Assembly (NCBI RefSeq): GCF_000482705.1
Contig: NZ_AXWO01000004.1
Coordinates: 62,001 to 126,000, forward strand
Reading direction: 5' to 3'
DNA from: Glycomyces arizonensis DSM 44726
GTDB lineage: Bacteria; Actinomycetota; Actinomycetes; Mycobacteriales; Micromonosporaceae
Length of the DNA stretch: 64,000 nucleotides
Part shown: positions 17,000-25,390 of the stretch, piece after piece
How positions within the stretch are numbered: position 1 is the stretch's first letter
How the letters are laid out: each line of letters opens with the position of its first letter
Translations under genes and position numbers: made by a program
Notes under the pieces: model-generated
The model's input: only the letters and a program-made list of their open reading frames with translations
What the model was told of the DNA's origin: nothing
The model's database searches: none

Positions 17000-17485
17000 A
17001 TGAAACCCGAAACCCCCGAGGAACCGCCGCCGCTCGGCGATCAGCGGATCATTCGCCTGCTCCAACTGCTCACTGTCGAGTCCGACCAGTTCGTCGAGCG
17101 GTTCGGTGCCCAGCACGGCCTCCATCGCACCGACATGAACGCCCTCGCGTTCGTCCTGGATGCCGCCCAGCGAGGTGAGCCGATCTCGCCTTCGAGCCTG
17201 TCGGCAAGACTTGGCCTGAGTCCTTCGGCCACCACCGCGCTGATCGACCGACTCGAAACCTCGGGACACCTTGAACGCCATCGCGACCATCGCGACCGCC
17301 GCCGCGTGACACTGACCATGTCCGAGACCGCGATGGACGCGGGCCGACGCCTCTTCACGCCGCTCGGCGAGGTCTTCGCCGACTCCTGGGCCGATTTCAC
17401 TGACGAGGAGCGCGAGACCATTGTCAGATTCCTGATTCACTCGATCGGGGCAATGCGCGACGTCCGCGAAGACTGGAACGAATAA
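17000..17485 (+). CDS. MarR-family transcriptional regulator
   Basis: A 161-residue winged-helix protein. The HTH and wing are clear: PISPSSLSARLGLSPSATTALIDRLETSGHLERHRDHRDRRRVTLTMSETAM (about residues 60-112), with the basic DHRDRRR wing loop. MarR proteins bind palindromes as dimers and are released by small phenolic or lipid ligands. It is divergent from the MMPL exporter, so it probably represses that gene and itself through the AT-rich dyads. AGGACGG lies upstream of ATG 17000. Confidence 0.92.
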   Translation: MKPETPEEPPPLGDQRIIRLLQLLTVESDQFVERFGAQHGLHRTDMNALAFVLDAAQRGEPISPSSLSARLGLSPSATTALIDRLETSGHLERHRDHRDRRRVTLTMSETAMDAGRRLFTPLGEVFADSWADFTDEERETIVRFLIHSIGAMRDVREDWNE

Positions 17486-17648
17486 ATTCCCTTTAGGAAA
17501 GTCCTATGAGGTTACAACCTGGGTGAGCAGCGACGTCGCATTCATCGAACCCAAACCCGGCTGATCGCCTGTGACCGTGGTCTCTAGACGCTTTTGCACT
17601 ATTACCGTGTCGTAAGTTGCGGCGCGCCAATTGATGTGCAAGTGTTCT

Positions 17649-17741
17649 TGACACGCGTGAAGCACGTGTCCTTTAGACCAACCAAATAGAAAACGCGGCG
17701 GGCTGCCGCTTCAATCGCCAAACTGTCTCGGCAGCCCGCCT
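17649..17741 (+). promoter_or_regulatory. Promoter with spacer dyad and leader hairpin
   Basis: TTGACA (17649-17654) and TTTAGA about 18 bp downstream resemble -35/-10 boxes. GACACG...CGTGTC (17651-17671) forms a dyad in the spacer. The transcript would then contain a perfect 12-bp stem, 17698-17709 with 17730-17741, ahead of the small-gene operon. Confidence 0.45.
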
Positions 17742-17763
17742 CTCACCAGAGAGGAAACCTCCC

Positions 17764-18015
17764 ATGGTTGGCTTCAGCCTACCCCAAGACCCGGTTCCCG
17801 CCTCGGTCAAAATCGACCTTGAGCTCCACCAGCCGTACCGGACGTGGTTCGGTTTCGGTCGTCTGCGGTGCGAGTGGTGCCACCACAAGTGGGGCGCTCA
17901 CGGCTGCCCGCAGCGGCGTTCTGCCGTGAAGCTGCTCGCTTCCTGCGTCGGCTCTCCTTCGCTGCGTGGTGTGCTCGCCAACCTGATCGGCTTCTCGTGG
18001 GGCGGTGCCGCATGA
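17764..18015 (+). CDS. Small protein with Cys/His motif, first of a three-gene operon
   Basis: An 83-residue protein of unknown family. The notable part is RCEWCHHKWGAHGCPQR (about residues 35-51), a Cys-X2-Cys...His...Cys arrangement that could bind zinc or an iron-sulfur cluster. GAGAGG precedes ATG 17764. Its stop overlaps the next start by ATGA. The three overlapping short genes look like a co-translated complex; none shows a transmembrane or nucleic-acid-binding signature I can name. Confidence 0.6.
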   Translation: MVGFSLPQDPVPASVKIDLELHQPYRTWFGFGRLRCEWCHHKWGAHGCPQRRSAVKLLASCVGSPSLRGVLANLIGFSWGGAA

Positions 18016-18296
18016 CCGCCAATCCTGAACGCATCGTCCTGGGCCGCTTCAATCTCGAGCACCGCCGCATCGAGGTCTACCAGATCGCAGGCGGCTCCAC
18101 CACGTCCGTGCGCCTGCGGCGCATCGCGCCCGAGCCCGCCGTCGACCTCGGCTACATCAACCGCATCGGCTCCCCGTTCTCGCGCCTGCACCTCTACCGC
18201 GCCGAATGGTCGGTCGCGCTGCGCCGCGTCGCCAAGGAGCAGGCGGCGGGCATCTGGCTCCACGCCGCCCAGCACGAGGCGGAGGTCGAGGGATGA
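18012..18296 (+). CDS. Small hypothetical protein, second of the operon
   Basis: A 94-residue protein with no recognised domain. It is strand-rich with RIEVYQIAGGSTTSVRLRRIAP and a C-terminal amphipathic helix (RRVAKEQAAGIWLHAAQHEAEVE). The start overlaps the upstream stop by ATGA and its own stop overlaps the next start the same way. Function unknown. Confidence 0.6.
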   Translation: MTANPERIVLGRFNLEHRRIEVYQIAGGSTTSVRLRRIAPEPAVDLGYINRIGSPFSRLHLYRAEWSVALRRVAKEQAAGIWLHAAQHEAEVEG

Positions 18297-18589
18297 CCCT
18301 GCACTTCGTCGACCACTACCCGCTGCTCGGCACCGCCGACATTGACGGCTTCGAAGTCCACTTCGCCTGGATCTGGAAACAGCCGTGCCTGCGCGTGACC
18401 TTCGCCGAGACTGAGCCGTCCTTGATCGGCCGCGTCACCCAGCTCGACGGCCTCCCGCGTCTGGTCGCCGCTCCGGACAACCTCGCCTGGCTGCACCAGG
18501 ACGACCCGGTCCGCACCCTCGCCGTCCTCGACTTCGCAACCGATCTATGGAGACGGAAGGAGAAAACGATCCGCACCTGCGACGGCTGA
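18293..18589 (+). CDS. Small hypothetical protein, third of the operon
   Basis: A 98-residue acidic/aromatic protein (FVDHYPLLGTADIDGFEVHFAW near the start), with no signal peptide and no known family. It is coupled to the preceding gene by ATGA. It is followed by a 144-bp gap before the Rpn-type nuclease. The trio has ordinary GC content for the window. Confidence 0.6.
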   Translation: MTLHFVDHYPLLGTADIDGFEVHFAWIWKQPCLRVTFAETEPSLIGRVTQLDGLPRLVAAPDNLAWLHQDDPVRTLAVLDFATDLWRRKEKTIRTCDG

Positions 18590-18733
18590 AGGCTCGCTGT
18601 CGTCCTGGCGTATGTCAGGCATGCGCTGGAGGCCTTCGACTCGAACCGGTGTCAGTTACCCGACAGCTATTCGACAGCGAGGCTCGCGTGTCGTACGAGC
18701 CTTACGAGATGAAAGTGAACTTAAGGTCTTTCC

Positions 18734-19630
18734 ATGGCGAAGATTCCCCATGAAGCACTCCATCACCTGTTCCGAGAGGATCCCGGCCTGTTCACACAAA
18801 CCGTGCGTCGGATCCTCGATGAGACGTTCCCCAAGATCAAGGAGGTCGCCGAGATCATCGTCGACACCACCAGCATCGATGCCGTCGAGCGCTATATCGA
18901 CACCGCGCTGCGGGTGACCACCGATGAGGGTGAGGAGATTCTGGTCATCGAACCGCAGACCGAGCCGCCCTCGCCGCAGAAGATCCGCGCCTGGGCGTGG
19001 TACCTGGCGTTCCTGGAGAACAAGTACCAGTTGCCGGCGAGCCTGCTGATCCTCACCGCGAAGGAGCCGACCGCCCGCGCCTGCCGCGGAGAGCTGTCGC
19101 TGGGGCCGGCCCGCAGGCCGGTCATGCGGCTGCTCCCTTACGTGATCGGCCCCGACAACATGCCGCTGATCACCGATGCCGCCGAAGCGGCCGAGGACGT
19201 GCCCTTCTCGGTGCTCGCACTGCTCACCCAGCGGCTCAATCCCGGAGTCGAGCAGGCCATGCGTCCGCTGATGGACGCGCTGGACACCCTCGACACCGAC
19301 ACCGCCCGCTATTACGCCGAGTTCGTGGAAGGCGGACTCGGTGAAAGTTGCCAACGAGAGGTTTGGAAGCAGATAATGAAGACCATGACCTACGGATACG
19401 TCTCCGAACTCAAGCAGGAGTTCCGCGAGGAAGGCCGCGAGGAAGGACGCCAGGAAGGCCACCTCGAAACTGCGGTGAAGACGCTGCTGGCCGTACTCGC
19501 CGCCCGGGACCTCGACGCGACCGACGCCGACCGCGACCGCATCCGCTCCTGCACCGATCACGAGCGGCTGCTCGTATGGACCGTGCGCGCCGCCACCGCG
19601 TCGAGCACGGCCGAGGTCTTCGGCGATTAG
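18734..19630 (+). CDS. Rpn-family PD-(D/E)XK nuclease / putative recombination-promoting protein
   Basis: A 298-residue protein of the Rpn (YhgA-like, formerly 'putative transposase') group. These are PD-(D/E)XK-fold endonucleases that in E. coli raise RecA-independent recombination and are toxic when overexpressed. The nuclease-like core is EEILVIEPQTEPPSPQKIRAWAWYLAFLENKY (about residues 66-97), giving an E-x-Q pattern. The C-terminal REEGREEGRQEGHLE repeat (about 233-247) is typical of the family. There is no terminal inverted repeat, so it is a host-type gene rather than an IS. An AAGG site precedes the ATG. Confidence 0.75.
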   Translation: MAKIPHEALHHLFREDPGLFTQTVRRILDETFPKIKEVAEIIVDTTSIDAVERYIDTALRVTTDEGEEILVIEPQTEPPSPQKIRAWAWYLAFLENKYQLPASLLILTAKEPTARACRGELSLGPARRPVMRLLPYVIGPDNMPLITDAAEAAEDVPFSVLALLTQRLNPGVEQAMRPLMDALDTLDTDTARYYAEFVEGGLGESCQREVWKQIMKTMTYGYVSELKQEFREEGREEGRQEGHLETAVKTLLAVLAARDLDATDADRDRIRSCTDHERLLVWTVRAATASSTAEVFGD

Positions 19631-19813
19631 CTCGCCCCTTGAGCGACCGTAGAGCAACCAAGTGAGCTACGGGCGGCGGCCGTGCGGTTCCGCCGCCCGC
19701 CCGGTCGCCCATCCCGCATACGGCCTATGCGATCAGTAACGCTGCACCGACCGCGGGCATCGCCAATGCGCCGTCTACAAGCGCCGCATAAGTTTGCCGG
19801 AGAAGCGCATTGG

Positions 19814-19825
19814 TATGTTCTGTCG
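19814..19825 (+). promoter_or_regulatory. Putative leaderless -10 element
   Basis: TATGTT, six bases, then GTG 19826. Confidence 0.45.
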
Positions 19826-20401
19826 GTGCCCAAAATTCATACCTCTCTCTTGGCCATTCCCTTGGCCTTCACGCTCGCCTCTTGTGAGGAGAGCAGTCCG
19901 ATCACGGTCGAAAACACCGAAGCCGTCGCCAACGGTTATGTACCACAAGGTGAGTGGTGGTCCTGGGCGGCCTGGGAGCAAGACGGTGAAGACCCCTTGG
20001 GCGACACGACAGGCGAGTTCTGCGCTTTGAACCAGCCGGAGGGCGTCTGGTTCCTGGCCGGGACCCTCGGCGGGCACGCCGACCGCAGTTGCGAGATTCC
20101 GGCCGAGACCCCAGTGGTGTTCCCGGTCGTCAACATGACCGGCAGCGTCGCCGAGTGCGATGCGTTCATGGAGGCGGCCTCCGGCAGCGCCGAACTCGAC
20201 GGCAATGCCCTCGACCCCGTTGTGTTGCAGGCAAGGGAGTTCGAGGTCGAGATTCCGCAAGGTGAACTCATGCGGTATTCCTGCGGCATCTGGGTCGTGA
20301 TCGAGAGCCTGTCGATCGGCGAGCACCTGCTCGTATTCGAGGGTCGATCCGGCGGGTTCACGACGTCGGTGGACTACACGTTGACCGTCGTCGAGTCGTG
20401 A
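19826..20401 (+). CDS. Secreted lipoprotein of unknown function
   Basis: A 191-residue protein with a short basic start, a hydrophobic stretch and a lipobox (LASC, Cys near residue 19), so it is probably lipid-anchored outside the membrane. The mature part has six further Cys, an aromatic WWSWAAWEQDGEDPLGD segment, and a strand-rich C-terminus (SLSIGEHLLVFEGRSGGFTTSVDYTLTV) resembling an Ig-like fold. The family is not recognised. GTG 19826 follows TATGTT by six bases and fits the signal peptide; longer starts would bury the signal. Confidence 0.7.
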   Translation: MPKIHTSLLAIPLAFTLASCEESSPITVENTEAVANGYVPQGEWWSWAAWEQDGEDPLGDTTGEFCALNQPEGVWFLAGTLGGHADRSCEIPAETPVVFPVVNMTGSVAECDAFMEAASGSAELDGNALDPVVLQAREFEVEIPQGELMRYSCGIWVVIESLSIGEHLLVFEGRSGGFTTSVDYTLTVVES

Positions 20402-20473
20402 CCGCAGCAGGCCACCGGCCTCACCGAGGCGACCCGCCGCAAGAGGAGGATCCAGAAGCGAAAGGCCTCTCAA

Positions 20474-20908
20474 TTGCTCACGGTCAAATACTCCAATCGC
20501 ATGATCCTGCTCGTCGGATCGATCTTCGGAGCCATCCCCGCAGTCTCGGCGATCGGCATCGGCGTCGGTGGCGCGTTCAACCTCTGGCTGCTCGTCGCGA
20601 CCATGGCCGCGTTCGGCATCGGCGCCGCCATCGGCGCGTTCGGCGTGGCGCACTCGGTCACCCGCATCGACAACCGCGGCCTGGCGCGCCTCCAGCGCAA
20701 CGGGAACTTCAGTCCGCTCAAGCGCCTGGAGCGAGGCCAGCGGTTCGTGATCGTCAAACGCTGCCTCTGCGTCCAGGGGGACGACGGCACGATCGAGAAC
20801 ATCGAGATCGCGAAATGGCGGATTCGCCGTGGAGACTGGGAACGCGTGGCGCAGGAGTACTCCGACATCGACGCCACCGAATCGCCGAAGCCCCGGCCGC
20901 ATCAGTGA
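20474..20908 (+). CDS. Small two-helix membrane protein
   Basis: A 144-residue protein with two transmembrane helices (about residues 10-32 and 38-60) and a cytosolic C-terminal region. The only in-frame start is TTG 20474. An AGGAGG at 20441 lies 25-30 nt upstream, too far for that codon. The frame is continuous with the upstream lipoprotein gene except for the TGA at 20399-20401, so the real start is uncertain and the 5' end may be altered. Family not recognised. Confidence 0.5.
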   Translation: MLTVKYSNRMILLVGSIFGAIPAVSAIGIGVGGAFNLWLLVATMAAFGIGAAIGAFGVAHSVTRIDNRGLARLQRNGNFSPLKRLERGQRFVIVKRCLCVQGDDGTIENIEIAKWRIRRGDWERVAQEYSDIDATESPKPRPHQ

Positions 20909-21106
20909 ACAGGAGCTGGGTCGGAAACCCATAAGACCGCCAGCAGCACCGCCCACTCGGCCCATGTACCGACCATCCGACCGCCCTCCTGCGCCCGTTC
21001 GGCGCCCTCATCGCCGCGTCCGCCATACGCTGGAACGAAGCCCGGCTCCGGCCCGAGGGAGCGCCGACCCGCTCCAGGGACCGCAACCGACACCGGGAGG
21101 GGCACC

Positions 21107-22345
21107 GTGAACGCATCAGCTCAACTCCGCGTCGACCCTGAGCGCTGGCCCGACGTCGCCCGCGCACCCCGCAGCCCGCTGCGGGCCGCGGCGGCCTCGG
21201 CACTGCTGCGCCGCGTCGCCGCCCGCCTGCCGCTGCGCGTCGAGACGCCCAGCGGCGCCATCGGCCCGCTCGGGCCTCCCGTGCTGCGCCTCCACCGCCC
21301 CGAGGCGTTCTTGCACCGGCTCGGCACTAGCGGCCTCATCGGCTTCGGCGAGGCCTACCAGGCCGGCGACTGGGATGCCGACGACTTGCCCGGCCTCCTC
21401 ACTGCGCTGGCCGCGGGCGTCGACTCGCTCGTGCCGCCGCCGCTCCAGACGCTGCGCCGCCCCTTCGTCGGTGTCCTGCCCGCGCGCCAGGACAACACGC
21501 GCGGCAACGCCAGGCGCAACATCGCCGACCACTACGACCTGTCCGACGCGATGTTCGCCCTGTTCCTCGACGAGACCATGACCTACTCCTCGGCGCTGTT
21601 CGGCACCGCCCCGGCCCGCTGGGACGATCTCGCCGAAGCCCAACGGCGCAAGATCGACCGCCTGCTCGACCGCACCGGCGTCGGACCGGACTCGACCGTC
21701 CTGGAGATCGGCACCGGCTGGGGCGAGGCGGCCGTCCGCGCCGCCGAACGCGGCGCGCGCGTCCACACCATCACTCTCTCGTCCAACCAGCTCGAACACG
21801 CCCGCGCGCTCGCCGCCGAGCGCGGCGTCGCCGCTCGGGTTGAGGTCGAACTGCGCGACTACCGCGACCTCGACCCCGGACGCCGCTACGACGCGGTGAT
21901 CAGCGTCGAGATGATCGAGGCCGTGGGCGAACGCTACTGGCCCGCCTACTTCGCGACACTGCGCCGCTCGCTCGCCCCCGGCGGCAAGGTCGGCCTTGAG
22001 GCCATCTCGATGCGTCACGACCGCATGATGGCCGCGAGGCGCACCTACACATGGATCCACAAGTACGTCTTCCCCGGCGGCATCATCCCCTCGATTCCCG
22101 CGATCGAGCGCTGCGCCGAGGCGGCCGGGCTGCGCATCGCCGACCGACTCGACTTCGGCGGCGACTACGCCCAGACACTGCGGCTGTGGCGAGAACGTTT
22201 CGCCTCCCGCGCAGAGCGCCTCGCCGCCCTCGGCTTCGACGAGGTCTTCCGGCGCACCTGGGAGTTCTACCTCGCCTACGCGCAGGCCGGCTTCGCCAGC
22301 GGCTACCTCGACGTCCACCAACTCATCCTGGAGGCGAGCGGATGA
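21107..22345 (+). CDS. Cyclopropane-fatty-acyl-phospholipid synthase family methyltransferase
   Basis: Transfers a methylene or methyl group from S-adenosylmethionine to unsaturated acyl chains of phospholipids. The 412-residue product has an N-terminal lipid-binding region (about 1-130), then the SAM-binding motif TVLEIGTGWGEAAVRAAERG (about residues 203-222), NIADHYDLSDAMFALFLDETMTYSSALF (about 138-165) and the C-terminal EMIEAVGERYWPAYFATLRRSLAPGG, all as in CFA synthases. GTG 21107 has GGGAGGGG upstream. The downstream membrane gene at 22380 may be separate, as it has its own -10-like element. Confidence 0.9.
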   Translation: MNASAQLRVDPERWPDVARAPRSPLRAAAASALLRRVAARLPLRVETPSGAIGPLGPPVLRLHRPEAFLHRLGTSGLIGFGEAYQAGDWDADDLPGLLTALAAGVDSLVPPPLQTLRRPFVGVLPARQDNTRGNARRNIADHYDLSDAMFALFLDETMTYSSALFGTAPARWDDLAEAQRRKIDRLLDRTGVGPDSTVLEIGTGWGEAAVRAAERGARVHTITLSSNQLEHARALAAERGVAARVEVELRDYRDLDPGRRYDAVISVEMIEAVGERYWPAYFATLRRSLAPGGKVGLEAISMRHDRMMAARRTYTWIHKYVFPGGIIPSIPAIERCAEAAGLRIADRLDFGGDYAQTLRLWRERFASRAERLAALGFDEVFRRTWEFYLAYAQAGFASGYLDVHQLILEASG

Positions 22346-22367
22346 ACGCCGAATCGCACTCTTGTGC

Positions 22368-22379
22368 TGTAATGCCCCG
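22368..22379 (+). promoter_or_regulatory. Putative leaderless -10 element
   Basis: TGTAAT, six bases, then GTG 22380. Confidence 0.4.
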
Positions 22380-22913
22380 GTGAGTGGAGAACGGATCGGG
22401 TCCCTGATCGGGGCCATCGGCGGACTGGTGTTCATCCTCGTCAATGCCGGAGGATTGCCGGGTGCGGCGCCGCTGGTCGCCCGCTGCCTCGGCGTGGCGG
22501 CCTTCGCGTTCGTCGTCTGGTACGCGGTCGTGCGCCCCAGGCCCGGCGCGGTCGAGGCGCGGCCGCCGACGCGGCGGGCCATGCGCGTCTACTGGATCTG
22601 CGTGGGCGCGATGGCCTTGGCCATCCCGGTCGGCGCGGCCGTCGTCAACAACGTCCTCGACGCGCCCGAGCTCACCGTTTGCTGGGTGGTCCTGGTCGTC
22701 GGCGCGCACTTCCTGCCGTTCGCCAAGGCGTTCGACGCGCCCGTGTTCGCCCCCCTGGCGTGGACGCTCGTCGGCATCGCCGTGGTCGGCGGGGCGCTGA
22801 CCCTCGCGCTCGACGAGCAGGCCGCGGCCTGGACGGCCGTGCTCGCCGGGGCCGCGCTGCTCGCCTACGTCGCACTCGGCTCGCGGCCCGGGCGCGAGAC
22901 TCGCGCCGCCTGA
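22380..22913 (+). CDS. Hypothetical five-helix membrane protein
   Basis: A 177-residue integral membrane protein with about five to six hydrophobic helices (about residues 5-24, 27-45, 66-88, 96-112, 118-136, 142-162) and short charged loops. It resembles small uncharacterised actinobacterial membrane proteins; I name no family. GTG 22380 is preferred to TTG 22362 because TGTAAT lies six bases upstream. It is convergent with the FAS1 gene, sharing the terminator at 22925. Confidence 0.65.
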   Translation: MSGERIGSLIGAIGGLVFILVNAGGLPGAAPLVARCLGVAAFAFVVWYAVVRPRPGAVEARPPTRRAMRVYWICVGAMALAIPVGAAVVNNVLDAPELTVCWVVLVVGAHFLPFAKAFDAPVFAPLAWTLVGIAVVGGALTLALDEQAAAWTAVLAGAALLAYVALGSRPGRETRAA

Positions 22914-22924
22914 ACGAAACGAGC

Positions 22925-22956
22925 GGGGCCGCCCGCGACGCGAGGCGGGCGGCCCC
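22925..22956. terminator. Bidirectional terminator hairpin
   Basis: A perfect 12-bp GC stem (22925-22936 with 22945-22956) and an 8-nt loop, between convergent genes. Confidence 0.85.
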
Positions 22957-22974
22957 ATCGGGCGGAAGGGAGGC

Positions 22975-23628
22975 TTAGGCGGCGGGCATCAGCACGCCGT
23001 CGATGATGTACACGGTGGCGTTGGCGGTCTGGACATTGCCGCAGACCACGCGGGCCGAGCCGTTGACGGTGAAGTCCTCGCCGGAGCCCTCGACCTCGAT
23101 CGTGTCGCCCTGGAGGGTGGTGAAGGGACCGGCGGTGCCGAGCTCCTCAGGCGTGATCTCCTCGCCGACCACATGGTAGGTGAGGATGTTCGTCAGCTGC
23201 TCCTTGTCGGCCATGACCGCCTCGAGGTCCTCGGCAGGGATGGCCGCGAACGCATCGTTGGTCGGCGCGAACACGGTGATGTCCTCGGCCGAGTTGAGGG
23301 TGTCGACCAGTTCGGCCTCGGTGACGGCGGAGACGAGCGTGCTCAGGACCGGGTTGTTGGTCGCAGCCGTGGCGACCGGGTCGTCGGCCATGCCCTCGAA
23401 GCTGCCTTCGCCGGTGGCCGGGACGGCCGAGCAGGCGTCGCCGAACTCGCCCGACATCGCCATCTCGTCCTCGGTGGGCTCCTCGGCCATGGTGGACTCC
23501 TCGGACGAGGTCGCCTCCTCGGAACCGGTGTCCTCGGGGTCCTCGTCGGAGCTGCACGCGGCCAGCGCGATGGCGCATCCGGCCGCCACTGCGAGCGCTC
23601 CGGCACGGGTCATCAGTCGGTTCTTCAT
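22975..23628 (-). CDS. FAS1 (fasciclin)-domain lipoprotein, MPT70/MPT83-like
   Basis: A 217-residue cell-surface lipoprotein: signal peptide with lipobox LAAC (Cys near residue 24), an acidic Asp/Glu/Ser linker (about 25-65), then one FAS1 domain with the signatures ITVFAPTNDAFAAIPAEDL (about 127) and LTYHVVGEEITPEEL (about 156). In mycobacteria the FAS1 proteins MPT70 and MPT83 are the main SigK targets, and the sigK-rskA pair lies 2 kb away on the same strand. SigK control is therefore a reasonable inference. ATG 23628 has an AGAGGC-type site upstream. Confidence 0.9.
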   Translation of the reverse strand: MKNRLMTRAGALAVAAGCAIALAACSSDEDPEDTGSEEATSSEESTMAEEPTEDEMAMSGEFGDACSAVPATGEGSFEGMADDPVATAATNNPVLSTLVSAVTEAELVDTLNSAEDITVFAPTNDAFAAIPAEDLEAVMADKEQLTNILTYHVVGEEITPEELGTAGPFTTLQGDTIEVEGSGEDFTVNGSARVVCGNVQTANATVYIIDGVLMPAA

Positions 23629-23704
23629 GTCTTGCCTCTTTCTCAATCGGTTCCGGGAGGTTCGTGATCCCGGTTCTCATTCAGCTGTGTTCATTCAGCC
23701 GTGT

Positions 23705-25270
23705 TCATTCAGCGGTGACGACGACGGAATGCCATCCGGTCGCGCCGTCGGGGAACGGTGTCTGCCGCTCCTGGGGCTGCGTCTCTCCTTCACCGTCGGT
23801 GGCGCGGACCTCCAACTTGTGGCGGCCCGGTTCGGCGTCCCACTCCCACCGCCACTGGCGCCACACGTCGGCGCCGATGACGGGCGCGAGCTCGGCCTCG
23901 TTCCACGGGCCCTCGTCGACACGGACCTCGACGCGGTCGACGCCGCGGTGCTGGGCCCAGGCGACACCGGCCACGGGGACCGCGCCGGTGCCCACGCGCT
24001 TGAGCGGGTCGGGGGTGTCGATGCGGGAGAAGGTCTTGACGGGTGCCTTCGCGTCCCAGTCGCGGCGCACCCAGTACGGGTCGAAGTCGGTGAAGGTGGA
24101 CAGTTCGAGTTCGACGAGCCACTTGGTGGCCGAGACGTAGCCGTACAGGCCGGGCACGAGCATGCGCACAGGGAAGCCGTGATGGAGGGGCAGCGGCTCG
24201 CCGTTCATGCCGACCGCGAGCATGGCGTCGCGCCCGTCGGTGCAGATCGCGGTGGGCGTCCCGGCCGTCCATCCGTCGGAGGAGCGGCTGACGACCTGGT
24301 CGGCGTCGGGGTCGGGCCTGGCCTCGGCGAGCAGGTCCGCCAGCGGCGCGCCCAGCCAGCGGGCGTTGCCCGCCAGATCACCGCCGACCTGGTTGGACAC
24401 GCACGAGAGGGTGATCTCGCGTTCGATCAGGTCGCGGTCGAGCAGGTCCCGGAACGACAGCTCCATGGGGTGCTCGACCCGGCCGGTGATGCGCAGGACG
24501 TAGTCGTCGGGGAAGACCCGCGGGACGACCAGGGCGGTGTCGACGCGGTAGAAGTCGGCGTTCGGGGTGAGGTAGGAGGTGATGCCCTCGACGTCCAGGC
24601 CGCTCCCCTCCGGACCGACTGAGGCGGGTTCGGGGAGCCGGACGGCGTCTCGGGCGGAGTCGATCGCTCCCGTTCCGCCGAGACGCCATCCGACAACCCC
24701 CACCAACCCCGCCCCCGTCAGGGCGATGAGGACCCCTCGCCGGTCGACGACACGACCGGGCACCGGTGCTTCGATCGTCTTCGGCCGCCGGTGCAGCGAT
24801 GCCCACGGCGATCGTTTCGGCCTCTCACCGGCTGACGCTTCGGCGGCCTTAGGGCGCCGGTACAGCAGCCACAGCACGAGCGCGCCGCAGGCGGCGCCGG
24901 CGAGCGAGGGGAGGGCCCAAGTCCAGTCCGCGGCCGGGCGGCCGAGCGCGGCTGCCGCTCCCACCGTGCCGAGGACTGCCAGGGCCGCGTAACCGACCGC
25001 GATCCGCTTCCGGGAGAGGATGCCGACCGCGGCGGCGGCGATGAGCAGCACGGTGCCGATGCCGATGAGCAGCACGAGCTTGTCGTGCTCCCCGAACGTG
25101 CGGATGGCGAATTCCTTCACCGGCTCCGGCGTCGCGTCGATGACGGCGGCGCCGACCGCGGCCACCGGGGCACTGCCCGGGGCGACGGCGACGGCGGCCA
25201 ACTGCGCCGCCGCCAGGGCACCGCCGGCGCATGCCACGCCGGCCAATGCCGCGATCGTTCTGCCACTCAT
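23705..25270 (-). CDS. Membrane-anchored sulfite-oxidase-family molybdopterin oxidoreductase
   Basis: A 521-residue protein with four to five N-terminal transmembrane helices (about residues 3-25, 60-80, 86-105, 112-135, 170-190) and an extracytoplasmic molybdopterin domain. The molybdenum-ligand Cys is in TLSCVSNQVGG (about 322), followed by WLGAPLADLLAEA. The C-terminal Mo-co dimerisation domain (VEVRVDEGPWNEAEL...; last 100 residues) is present. The substrate is unknown. ATG 25270 is preferred over an upstream GTG-type start because CAGGGGC precedes it and it begins at the first helix. It belongs to the SigK/RskA locus, as in other actinobacteria. Confidence 0.88.
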   Translation of the reverse strand: MSGRTIAALAGVACAGGALAAAQLAAVAVAPGSAPVAAVGAAVIDATPEPVKEFAIRTFGEHDKLVLLIGIGTVLLIAAAAVGILSRKRIAVGYAALAVLGTVGAAAALGRPAADWTWALPSLAGAACGALVLWLLYRRPKAAEASAGERPKRSPWASLHRRPKTIEAPVPGRVVDRRGVLIALTGAGLVGVVGWRLGGTGAIDSARDAVRLPEPASVGPEGSGLDVEGITSYLTPNADFYRVDTALVVPRVFPDDYVLRITGRVEHPMELSFRDLLDRDLIEREITLSCVSNQVGGDLAGNARWLGAPLADLLAEARPDPDADQVVSRSSDGWTAGTPTAICTDGRDAMLAVGMNGEPLPLHHGFPVRMLVPGLYGYVSATKWLVELELSTFTDFDPYWVRRDWDAKAPVKTFSRIDTPDPLKRVGTGAVPVAGVAWAQHRGVDRVEVRVDEGPWNEAELAPVIGADVWRQWRWEWDAEPGRHKLEVRATDGEGETQPQERQTPFPDGATGWHSVVVTAE

Positions 25271-25390
25271 GCCCCTGATTCGGGGCGGGAGCCGATCCGG
25301 ATGGGTTCGAATCGAAAAATCCCGGATCAATGCCGTATTCGCTGATAAACCACAACGCGAGCCAGGATCACAGACCCGACTCGCGTTCTT

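Noticed and set aside
18734-19630. Complete IS element around the Rpn gene
   Set aside because: No inverted repeats or target duplication flank it.
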